Of a DNA stretch of 64,000 bases, positions 35,830-43,503 are shown in pieces. The translations under genes were made by a program, and so were the position numbers. The notes beneath the pieces are model-generated. The model ran no database searches, was not told the origin of the DNA, and was given only the letters and a program-made list of their open reading frames with translations. How positions within the stretch are numbered: position 1 is the stretch's first letter; each line of letters opens with the position of its first letter. This DNA is from Sedimentitalea nanhaiensis DSM 24252 (GTDB taxonomy: Bacteria; Pseudomonadota; Alphaproteobacteria; Rhodobacterales; Rhodobacteraceae), in NCBI RefSeq assembly GCF_000473225.1, contig NZ_KI421509.1, forward strand, positions 2,744,768 through 2,808,767, in the 5' to 3' direction.

Positions 35830-37866
35830 ATGTCGAACGATCCTCTTCTTCAGCCGTACAAGCTGAAACACCTGACGCTGAAGAACCGGTTGATGATTAC
35901 CAGCCACGAACCGGCCTATCCCGAAGATGGCATGCCAAAGGACCGTTATCGTGCCTATCACGTCGAACGGGCCCGGGCCGGTGTTGCAATGACGATGACG
36001 GCAGGTTCGGCCTCGGTTGCCCGCGACAGCCCGCCGGTCTTCAACAACATCCTGGTCTGGAAGGATGAGGTGGTCGGCTGGATGAAAAAGCTCGCCGATG
36101 AATGCCACGATCATGACTGCGCGGTCATGATCCAACTCACCCATCTTGGCCGCCGCACCCGCTGGGATAAGGCCGATTGGCTGCCGGTGGTCTCGGCCGG
36201 TCATGAACGCGAACCGGCGCACCGCGCCTTTCCCAAACGGGCCGAGTTTTGGGACATCGAGCGGATTACTGCGGACTATGCCGATGCTGCCGAACGCATG
36301 CAGGCGGCGGGGCTCGACGGGATCGAGCTGCAATCCTATGGCCATCTGCTGGACCAATTCTGGTCGCCCGCGACCAATTCTATGCAGGATGCATATGGTG
36401 GCAGTCTGGAAAACCGGATGCGGTTCTCGATGGAGGTGTTGCAGGCCATCCGCGATCGGGTTGGCCCAGAGTTCATCGTCGGCATCCGCTATGTCGCGGA
36501 TGAGGACATGGCCGGTGGCATCACAAAAGAGGAAGGCCTGGAGATATCGCACCGTCTCAAGGCCAGCGGGCTCGTCGACTTCCTGAATGTGATCCGCGGA
36601 CATATCGACAGCGATGCCGCGATGACGAATGTGATCCCGGTGCAGGGAATGCGGTCCAGTCCGCATCTGGACTTTGCCGGTGAAATCCGCGCCGCGACGA
36701 AATTCCCGACCTTTCATGCCGCAAAGATCCAGGATGTGGCGACCGCACGCCACGCCATCGCCAGCGGCAAGCTCGACATGGTGGGCATGACCCGCGCGCA
36801 TATCGCCGATCCGCATATCGTCGCCAAAATCCTGCGTGGCGAGGAAGATCGCATCAGACCCTGTGTCGGTGCAAATTACTGTCTTGATCGCATCTATCAG
36901 GGGGGCATGGCCCTCTGCCTGCACAACCCCGCAACAGGGCGCGAGCTGACCGAACCGCATGTGGCCGCAAGAGCGGACACCCGTCGTCGGCTGGTAATCG
37001 TCGGTGCCGGACCTGCGGGCCTGGAAGCGGCGCGCGTCGCTGCCGAGCGCGGCCATCAGGTTATCGTCCACGAGGCCGCCAACGATCCGGGCGGACAGGT
37101 CCGCCTGACCGCTCAGACCCCGCGACGGGCGGAAATGATCCAGCTCATCCAGTGGCGGTTCGAGGAATGCACCAGAATGGGCGTGGCTTTTCACTTTAAC
37201 AGCTTGGCGGACGCGGAGATGATTCTGGCGGACACGCCGGACGTCGTGATCGTGGCCACCGGAGGCCTGCCACACACCGAAGTGTGCGAAGTGGGCAATG
37301 CGCTTGCGGTGTCGACCTGGGACATCCTTTCGGGAGATGTGCGCCCCGGTTCCAACGTGTTGATCTATGACGACGCGGGCGATTATGCAGGATTGCAGGC
37401 CGCCGAGAAGATTGCCGAAACCGGTGCGTCGGTCGAGATCATGACCCGCGACCGCAGCTTTGCACCAGAGGTCATGGCGATGTCGCTCACCCCCGCCATG
37501 CGTGAATTGCAACAGCGCGACGTTACTTTCACCGTGACCTGGAAGCTCGACGCGGTGCGTCGCGATGGCAATGAGCTTGTCGCCACAATCGGCAGCGACT
37601 ATGGCGGGGTCACACGTGAAAGGCGGGTCGATCAGGTTGTGATCAATCACGGAACGCGACCGCTGGACCACCTCTACTTCGAGCTGCTGGATGGCGCGAC
37701 GAACCGGGGCGAGGTCGATTACGAAGCGTTGATCGAAGGCCGGGCACAGGATGTCGTCCGCAATCCAGAAGGGGCCTATCAACTCTTTCGCATCGGTGAT
37801 GCCATCGCCGCCCGCAATACCCACGCTGCGGTTTACGATGCCCTGCGGCTGGTAAAGGCGCTCTGA
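35830..37866 (+). CDS. NADH:flavin oxidoreductase, N-methylproline demethylase-like
   Basis: A 678-residue protein of the dimethylamine dehydrogenase / 2,4-dienoyl-CoA reductase family. Residues about 1-370 are an FMN-binding TIM barrel (MIQLTHLGRRTRWDKADWLP, DAYGGSLENRMRFSMEVL), and residues about 385-678 are an FAD/NAD-binding part starting RRLVIVGAGPAGLEAARVAA. The pattern resembles proteins annotated as N-methylproline demethylase in betaine (stachydrine) breakdown. The iron-sulfur motif reads CVGANYC...C: the middle cysteine of the usual CxxCxxC is alanine. The substrate is inferred only. Confidence 0.82.
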   Translation: MSNDPLLQPYKLKHLTLKNRLMITSHEPAYPEDGMPKDRYRAYHVERARAGVAMTMTAGSASVARDSPPVFNNILVWKDEVVGWMKKLADECHDHDCAVMIQLTHLGRRTRWDKADWLPVVSAGHEREPAHRAFPKRAEFWDIERITADYADAAERMQAAGLDGIELQSYGHLLDQFWSPATNSMQDAYGGSLENRMRFSMEVLQAIRDRVGPEFIVGIRYVADEDMAGGITKEEGLEISHRLKASGLVDFLNVIRGHIDSDAAMTNVIPVQGMRSSPHLDFAGEIRAATKFPTFHAAKIQDVATARHAIASGKLDMVGMTRAHIADPHIVAKILRGEEDRIRPCVGANYCLDRIYQGGMALCLHNPATGRELTEPHVAARADTRRRLVIVGAGPAGLEAARVAAERGHQVIVHEAANDPGGQVRLTAQTPRRAEMIQLIQWRFEECTRMGVAFHFNSLADAEMILADTPDVVIVATGGLPHTEVCEVGNALAVSTWDILSGDVRPGSNVLIYDDAGDYAGLQAAEKIAETGASVEIMTRDRSFAPEVMAMSLTPAMRELQQRDVTFTVTWKLDAVRRDGNELVATIGSDYGGVTRERRVDQVVINHGTRPLDHLYFELLDGATNRGEVDYEALIEGRAQDVVRNPEGAYQLFRIGDAIAARNTHAAVYDALRLVKAL

Positions 37867-38013
37867 ATGCGGTCCACGAAGACGGTCCGCGTGATTTCCG
37901 CCCCTGCCGCAGGCGACGTGATTATTGGCGGCGTTCCGCCACCTCCCGGCGATACGATCTGGGAGCGGAAACGCTGGATCGCCATGATCAGGCGCTCCGG
38001 CATTTTGTCCTGA
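37867..38013 (+). CDS. Possible small protein, 48 residues
   Basis: An ATG directly after the flavoprotein stop opens a 48-codon frame containing [20 protein letters not shown] and ending MIRRSGILS. Zero spacing would allow translational coupling. I recognise no family; it could be chance. Confidence 0.25.
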   Translation: MRSTKTVRVISAPAAGDVIIGGVPPPPGDTIWERKRWIAMIRRSGILS

Positions 38014-38316
38014 ACGAGCCGCGCGGCGGGGTTTTCGACACGTGAACCTGCTGGTGCCGCCAAAACACCCCGAGGCAGAGGGCCGCCGTCACCATCGGCA
38101 CGGCAAAGTGGACCGGTCTCCGACCGGAACGGCGCTTTCGGGCCGGGGATGGATCGCGGGCATCTACCAACATATGCTCGACCCATCCGACCCCTGGCCT
38201 GAAGGCTATCGGTTTTCAGCAACCTGGGGGGCCGCTGACGACAATCCTGGTTTTGGCCGACTGCCGTTGTCAGTCGGTTCGCGGGCGCTGCTGCGCAGCA
38301 CAGGTGCGTCTTTGGG
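38014..38316. other. Intergenic stretch without a convincing gene
   Basis: Frames on both strands are open here because of high GC, but none has a recognisable domain or a good ribosome-binding site. A minus frame with a short hydrophobic run ([18 protein letters not shown]) is the only hint of coding. Confidence 0.3.
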
Positions 38317-38511
38317 TCAGTAATGCGGTGGCCGCTCGTCGCCCAGCACGACGCCACCGCCGCTCTGCGCTTCGCGTTCGCCTTCGCGCCGCATCAGCAT
38401 TTCCACCCGTCTCGTCAAGCGGTCGATCTCGGCCTGCTGCGCGGTGACAATATCGCTCAGCTCGTCCACCGCGCGGATCAGATGGGCGACTTTTTCTTCC
38501 AGCTGCTGCAT
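38317..38511 (-). CDS. slyX: SlyX family protein
   Basis: A 64-residue protein from [20 protein letters not shown], with a coiled-coil body and the SlyX tail ending RPPHY. The ATG at 38509-38511 follows a GGAGAG ribosome-binding site. The function of SlyX is unknown. It diverges from hisS. Confidence 0.85.
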   Translation of the reverse strand: MQQLEEKVAHLIRAVDELSDIVTAQQAEIDRLTRRVEMLMRREGEREAQSGGGVVLGDERPPHY

Positions 38512-38698
38512 GGTGTGTTTCTCTCCAACGTTGCAGCCCGTCATACAGTCGCCCAGGGTCAGGTCAATCACCTTGAAGGGTGCGGGTGTCCGCGGTATCG
38601 GCCGTTTCGGCGACATCGATGCCGGATCGGCTTGCCTTGCCCCTGTGCAGCCCTTGGGCTAGACCGCGCGGCAACCGGATTGCCCAAGGACGCCCCAA

Positions 38699-40267
38699 AT
38701 GGCCAAGACCCGCAAACAGCCCCGCCCCAAGGCCCAGACGCCCAAGGGATTCCGCGACTATTTCGGTGCCGAAGTCACCCAGCGCACCGAGATGTTGCAG
38801 CAGATTGCCGGTGTCTATCATCGCTATGGGTTCGACGCGCTGGAATCATCGGCGGTGGAAACGGTCGAAGCCCTGGGCAAATTCCTGCCCGATGTGGACC
38901 GCCCGAACGAAGGCGTGTTTGCCTGGCAAGAGGACGCCGAGGCCGACAAGCCGGGCGACTGGCTGGCGCTGCGCTACGATTTGACCGCGCCGCTGGCGCG
39001 GGTCTATGCCCAGAACCGCAACGATCTGCCGACCCCCTATCGCCGCTATGCGATGGGGCCGGTGTGGCGTAACGAAAAGCCGGGACCGGGACGGTTCCGA
39101 CAGTTCTATCAATGCGATGCCGATACGGTGGGCAGCGCCAGCATGGCCGCCGATGCCGAGATCTGCGCCATGCTGAGCGACACACTTGAGGCGGTTGGCA
39201 TTGCGCGCGGCGATTACGTGATCCGCATCAACAACCGCAAAGTTTTAAATGGTGTGCTGGAAATGATGGAACTCGCCAAAATGGAGGAACCAAGGGTTCG
39301 TGAGGCGAATTCACCCAGCAGAAGGGACGCGGTCGTTCATGCGGTTGAAGTAGTTTACCGAGATGCTGTCCTGCGCACGATCGACAAGTTCGATAAGGTT
39401 GGAGAAGTAGGCGTCCGAGAGCTTCTGACTACGGGTCGAAAAGACGAGTCGGGTGCATTCATCGACGGTGTTGGACTAGAAATGGAAGATGTCGCGCCCG
39501 TTCTGGCTTTCTTAACATCAAAGGGGGGCAACAACGAGCAAACGCTCGAGAACCTGACGGCTGCAGTCGGTCAATCCGCAATTGGAGCCGAAGGTATCGA
39601 AGAACTTCGCCAGATCGCAAAGCTCCTTGCCGCACAAGGCTACGGCCCCGACCGCATCGTCATCGACCCCTCTGTTGTCAGAGGCCTCGGCTATTACACC
39701 GGCCCGGTCTATGAAGCGGAACTGACCTTTGACATCTTCGATGAAAAGGGTCGCAAGCGTCAGTTCGGCAGCGTCGCGGGCGGTGGGCGCTATGACGATC
39801 TGGTGAAACGCTTTACCGGTCAGGAAGTCCCCGCCACCGGCATCTCGATCGGTGTCGACCGCCTGCTGGCCGCTCTGCGTGAAAAAGGGCGTATCACGGC
39901 CACGGAGCACGGCCCTGTGGTGATCACGGTGATGGATCGCGACCGCATGGCCGACTATCAGTCGATGGTGGCCGAACTGCGCGGCGCGGGTCTCAGGGCC
40001 GAGGTTTATCTCGGTAACCCGAAGAACTTTGGCAACCAACTGAAATACGCCGACCGCCGCAACAGCCCTGTCGCCATCATCGAAGGCGGCGACGAAAAGG
40101 ACCGTGGTGTCGTGCAGGTCAAGGATCTGATCCTGGGGGCGCAGATCGCGCAAAACGCCACGCTCGAAGAATGGAAAGACCGCCCCAGCCAGGTGGAAAT
40201 TCCGCGTGGCGACCTGGTTGCCAAGGTGCGCGAGATCCTGGCCGGCCACGGCATCGGACAGGACTGA
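38699..40267 (+). CDS. hisS: Histidine--tRNA ligase, with a compositionally foreign internal segment
   Basis: A 522-residue class II aminoacyl-tRNA synthetase. Motif 2 is in [20 protein letters not shown] and the HisRS-specific motif in [18 protein letters not shown]; the anticodon-binding domain is C-terminal. Family relatives are around 495-500 residues. The extra length lies after [11 protein letters not shown], where about 20-25 residues (including [20 protein letters not shown]) have no obvious counterpart. From about 39241 to 39650 the DNA is more AT-rich and uses different synonymous codons, although the later part is clearly HisRS-like. First gene of hisS-hisZ-hisG. Confidence 0.95.
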   Translation: MAKTRKQPRPKAQTPKGFRDYFGAEVTQRTEMLQQIAGVYHRYGFDALESSAVETVEALGKFLPDVDRPNEGVFAWQEDAEADKPGDWLALRYDLTAPLARVYAQNRNDLPTPYRRYAMGPVWRNEKPGPGRFRQFYQCDADTVGSASMAADAEICAMLSDTLEAVGIARGDYVIRINNRKVLNGVLEMMELAKMEEPRVREANSPSRRDAVVHAVEVVYRDAVLRTIDKFDKVGEVGVRELLTTGRKDESGAFIDGVGLEMEDVAPVLAFLTSKGGNNEQTLENLTAAVGQSAIGAEGIEELRQIAKLLAAQGYGPDRIVIDPSVVRGLGYYTGPVYEAELTFDIFDEKGRKRQFGSVAGGGRYDDLVKRFTGQEVPATGISIGVDRLLAALREKGRITATEHGPVVITVMDRDRMADYQSMVAELRGAGLRAEVYLGNPKNFGNQLKYADRRNSPVAIIEGGDEKDRGVVQVKDLILGAQIAQNATLEEWKDRPSQVEIPRGDLVAKVREILAGHGIGQD

Positions 40268-41355
40268 TGCCCACCCGCGCCGAAACCCTGGCGCAGGCCG
40301 CGCGCCTGCGTGCCCAGTTCGAAGCCGCCGGTGCGCAGCCGATCGAAACTCCGATCCTGCAACCGGCGGAAACCTTGCTGGATCTGTACGGCGAAGACAT
40401 CCGCGCGCGGGCCTATGTCACCAGCGACGCGCTGCGGGGCGAACAGATGCTGCGCCCGGATTTCACCGTTCCGGTGGTTCAGATGCACATGGCACACGGG
40501 GCCGAACCGGCACGCTATACCTATGCGGGCGAAGTGTTTCGCCGTCAGGAGCATGACCCTGACCGGTCCAGCGAATTCATCCAGGTCGGATACGAGGTGT
40601 TCGACCGGTACAACGCGGCCTCTGCGGATGCCGAAGTCTTTGCCCTGATCGCGCAGGCTCTGTCCGGGCTGCAATTGCGCGCCGCCACCGGCGATATCGG
40701 CATTCTGATGGCTGCTGTTCTGGGCCTGCGCACGACCGAGCGGCGCAAGGCGGCGCTGATGCGCCATATCTGGCGACCGCGCCGGTTTCGCGCGCTTCTG
40801 GATCGCTTTTCCGGTCGGCTTCCTGTGCCCCCCAGCCGCGCCGCGCTGCTGGCGTCAGACGACCCGATGAACTGCACCGCGCCCCAGATCGGACGCCGTC
40901 GCCCCGCCGAAATCGCCGCCCGCGTTGCCGCCCTGGAGGAAGACGCCGCGGTGCCGCCACTGTCCGCCACCGAGATGTCGGCGCTCGATGGATTGCTGTC
41001 GGTGCGTGAAACCGCGCCCTATGCGCTGGCGCATCTGCGCGACATCGCCGTGGATCTCCCGGCGATCACCCCCGCGCTTTATTTGCTTGAGGCACGTATG
41101 GTGGCGTTGGAGGCGCGCGGTATCGACGTCGAGAACTTGGATTTTGAAGCCAGTTATGGCCGGACCTCGATGGAATATTACGACGGGTTTGTTTTTGGTT
41201 TTTATGCCGAGCGTCGCCCGGACCTGCCGCCCATCGCAACCGGAGGGCGCTATGACGCGTTGACCCGGCAATTGGGGCGTGGGGCCGAGATCCCCGCTGT
41301 TGGTGGCGTATTGCGCCCGGGCTTGATGCTGGAACTGTCGGAGGCCGGGGCATGA
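40267..41355 (+). CDS. hisZ: ATP phosphoribosyltransferase regulatory subunit
   Basis: A 362-residue HisRS paralogue lacking the anticodon-binding domain. MLRPDFTVPVVQMHMAHGAE and AGEVFRRQEHDPDRSSEFIQ, and YYDGFVFGFYAERRPDLPPI with GGRYDALTRQLG, match HisZ. It forms the regulatory partner of short HisG in histidine synthesis. The ATG at 40267 overlaps the hisS stop by one base. Confidence 0.92.
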   Translation: MPTRAETLAQAARLRAQFEAAGAQPIETPILQPAETLLDLYGEDIRARAYVTSDALRGEQMLRPDFTVPVVQMHMAHGAEPARYTYAGEVFRRQEHDPDRSSEFIQVGYEVFDRYNAASADAEVFALIAQALSGLQLRAATGDIGILMAAVLGLRTTERRKAALMRHIWRPRRFRALLDRFSGRLPVPPSRAALLASDDPMNCTAPQIGRRRPAEIAARVAALEEDAAVPPLSATEMSALDGLLSVRETAPYALAHLRDIAVDLPAITPALYLLEARMVALEARGIDVENLDFEASYGRTSMEYYDGFVFGFYAERRPDLPPIATGGRYDALTRQLGRGAEIPAVGGVLRPGLMLELSEAGA

Positions 41356-42041
41356 GCGTGAAACTGGGCGTGCCGTCCAAGGGGCGGCTGATGGACAAGA
41401 CGTTCCAATGGTTTGAAAAGCGCGGCATCTCGCTTGCCAGAACCGGGTCGGACCGGGAGTATGCCGGTGCGGTGACCGGTATCGACGGGGTCGATCTGGT
41501 GCTGTTGTCCGCCGGGGAAATCCCCCGCGAACTGGCCGCAGGGCGTATCCATCTGGGTGTTACCGGCACCGATCTGGTGCTTGAGAAATTGCCGCTGTGG
41601 GAACAGCAGCTGCAAGAAATCGCCCCGCTTGGTTTCGGTCATGCGGACCTGATCCTGGCGGTGCCCAAATGCTGGGTCGACGTGGACACGCTGGACGATC
41701 TGGATGCCGTCGCGACCGCCTTTCGTGCCGTTCACGGTCACCGCCTGCGCATTGCTACAAAATACCACCGTCTGGTGCGCGATTTTCTGCGTGATGCCGG
41801 GGTGGCGGATTATCAACTGGTCGACAGCCAGGGTGCCACCGAAGGTACGGTGATGAACGAAACCGCCGAGGCCATCGCGGATATCACCTCGAGCGGTGAA
41901 ACCCTGCGCGCCAACCATCTGAAACCGCTGAGCGACAGCCCGATCCTGCGCAGCCAGGCGACCCTGTGGCGCAGCCGGTCGGCACCGGTGACGGCGGCGG
42001 AAAAACGGACCGTCGAAGCGTTGATCGAACGTGTCGAGTGA
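41352..42041 (+). CDS. hisG: ATP phosphoribosyltransferase, short form
   Basis: A 229-residue catalytic subunit without the C-terminal regulatory domain, as expected with HisZ. Typical segments are VKLGVPSKGRLMDKTFQWFE, DLVLLSAGEIPRELAAGRIH, and IATKYHRLVRDFL. It catalyses the first step of histidine synthesis. It overlaps hisZ by four bases. Confidence 0.95.
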   Translation: MSVKLGVPSKGRLMDKTFQWFEKRGISLARTGSDREYAGAVTGIDGVDLVLLSAGEIPRELAAGRIHLGVTGTDLVLEKLPLWEQQLQEIAPLGFGHADLILAVPKCWVDVDTLDDLDAVATAFRAVHGHRLRIATKYHRLVRDFLRDAGVADYQLVDSQGATEGTVMNETAEAIADITSSGETLRANHLKPLSDSPILRSQATLWRSRSAPVTAAEKRTVEALIERVE

Positions 42042-42049
42042 TGGCGCGC

Positions 42050-42844
42050 TCACCTTGCCCAGCGTTGCCAGATCTCGGGTGAGGCGCGGAACACGTTCAG
42101 GTCCACCGGGCCAGTGACCCCGGGCACAATGCCGGTGCCGGTATATTGCCAGAAGGTCCAGAACGCGCCGGGATAGACCTGCCGCGGGTGTCCGGCGACC
42201 GAGCGCAGCCAGAATTCGGTATTCCTGAGCCGGTCTATACCGCTGTGGGCAAAGAAGTCGACAGTCGTATAGACCACCGGACGGCGGCCGTAATGTGCCT
42301 CGAGCATGTCCAGAAACATCTCGGCCTCGGCGCGGATGGTGTCGCCGTCCGGACGCAGGCGGCAGGTGCGCGATTGATGGTTCCACTCCATGTCCAGCAC
42401 ATGGGGCAGATCGGACGTGCCGCGCGGCACGTTCTGAATGAACCATCGCGCCTGTTCATGGGCGGGACGGCAGAAATAGTAGAAATGATAGGCCCCGTAG
42501 CGCACGCCGGCCCGTCTTGCCCCGGCCCAGTGATCCTTGAACATCGGATCGATGAAATCCCCGCCCTCGGTGGCTTTGATAAATGCAAAGTTGATCCCGG
42601 CGGATTTCACTTGCCGCCAATCGATGTCGCCCTGATATCGCGACACATCGATACCGTGGATCGGATAGGAATAGGGCGCACGCCCCGCCCATGGGTGCGG
42701 TTTGGAATCGCCGTAGCGGGGATAAACCAGCAGATTGGTTTCCGGGTCCACCGTTGCCGGGACCACCGGGGGGCGACGTTCGACACCGCCGCCGCAACTG
42801 GCCAGAAAAGCAATCGCCAGCATGGCCTGAAGCACTTTGCGCAT
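42050..42844 (-). CDS. Glycoside hydrolase family 25 (lysozyme-like) lipoprotein
   Basis: A 264-residue protein with a lipoprotein signal peptide (lipobox LASC, lipidated Cys17). The GH25 fold shows GIDVSRYQGDIDWRQVKSAG, FAFIKATEGGDFID, the catalytic Asp/Glu pair in VLDMEWN, and WTFWQYTGTG. It probably cuts peptidoglycan from the periplasmic face of a membrane. It converges on hisG with eight bases between stops. Confidence 0.9.
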   Translation of the reverse strand: MRKVLQAMLAIAFLASCGGGVERRPPVVPATVDPETNLLVYPRYGDSKPHPWAGRAPYSYPIHGIDVSRYQGDIDWRQVKSAGINFAFIKATEGGDFIDPMFKDHWAGARRAGVRYGAYHFYYFCRPAHEQARWFIQNVPRGTSDLPHVLDMEWNHQSRTCRLRPDGDTIRAEAEMFLDMLEAHYGRRPVVYTTVDFFAHSGIDRLRNTEFWLRSVAGHPRQVYPGAFWTFWQYTGTGIVPGVTGPVDLNVFRASPEIWQRWAR

Positions 42845-42952
42845 ATTCCTCTCCTGCTCGATGCGGGTCTTTGCCCGGCGTGCCCTTTGGCACTTGGACT
42901 GATGTTAGCCGAGAAAACCCGGTCGCGACAGGTGCATTTCACCCTTTTGCGT

Positions 42953-43384
42953 TTACAGCACCCCGATCTCGGCCAGCGCCCTGTTCAGGTCGGCAGGCAG
43001 GGCATCCTCGTCATCGCGCCCATGGGGCAGATCGGGCGGCGCATCTTCGGCGGCCAGATAGCGCCAGCCCTGGAAGGGCCTTCGCAACACCGACTGGGTT
43101 CGGTGCACGTCGTGTTGCAGGACGATGGCGCAGCGCCGGATACCATCGCCGCCGATCACTTCATCCAGGCGCAGGATCTTCTGGCGGCATTGAACCAGCC
43201 CCTTGATCACCCAATAGATCGAACCGCCATTCAGAAGCTTGGCCTCGCGTTTGGGCCACATGCGGGTGATATGGCGCGGCAGACCGTCCTTGCCCCGCGC
43301 ACGTGCATCCTGTTGCCACGCGGCCAGCCCCTCTACCGTTTCGGTGCCGACCGACAGCTTGATCAGATTGATGGTCTTATCCAC
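42953..43384 (-). CDS. DUF1489 family protein
   Basis: A 143-residue protein conserved in alphaproteobacteria: MDKTINLIKLSVGTETVEGL, GGSIYWVIKGLVQCRQKILR, and RPFQGWRYLAAEDAPPDL. Its function is unknown. It diverges from nrdJ. Confidence 0.85.
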   Translation of the reverse strand: MDKTINLIKLSVGTETVEGLAAWQQDARARGKDGLPRHITRMWPKREAKLLNGGSIYWVIKGLVQCRQKILRLDEVIGGDGIRRCAIVLQHDVHRTQSVLRRPFQGWRYLAAEDAPPDLPHGRDDEDALPADLNRALAEIGVL

Positions 43385-43503
43385 AGAGTCGTCCCCAGAG
43401 TTTGGCCCATATTGTAGGCCGTTCCTTCACGAAGGCCAACTGTTGTAGGTTCTGCAGGATTTGGTTAGTCTGGAGAGCCTTCAGAAAAATCAGGAATCAC
43501 CCG

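Noticed and set aside
35791..37824. A 677-codon minus-strand frame opposite the flavoprotein
   Set aside because: It covers the same DNA as a clear FMN/FAD enzyme and has antisense-type composition.
37833..38357. A 174-codon minus-strand frame next to slyX
   Set aside because: It overlaps the ends of two supported genes and has no recognisable domain; only a short hydrophobic run hints at coding.
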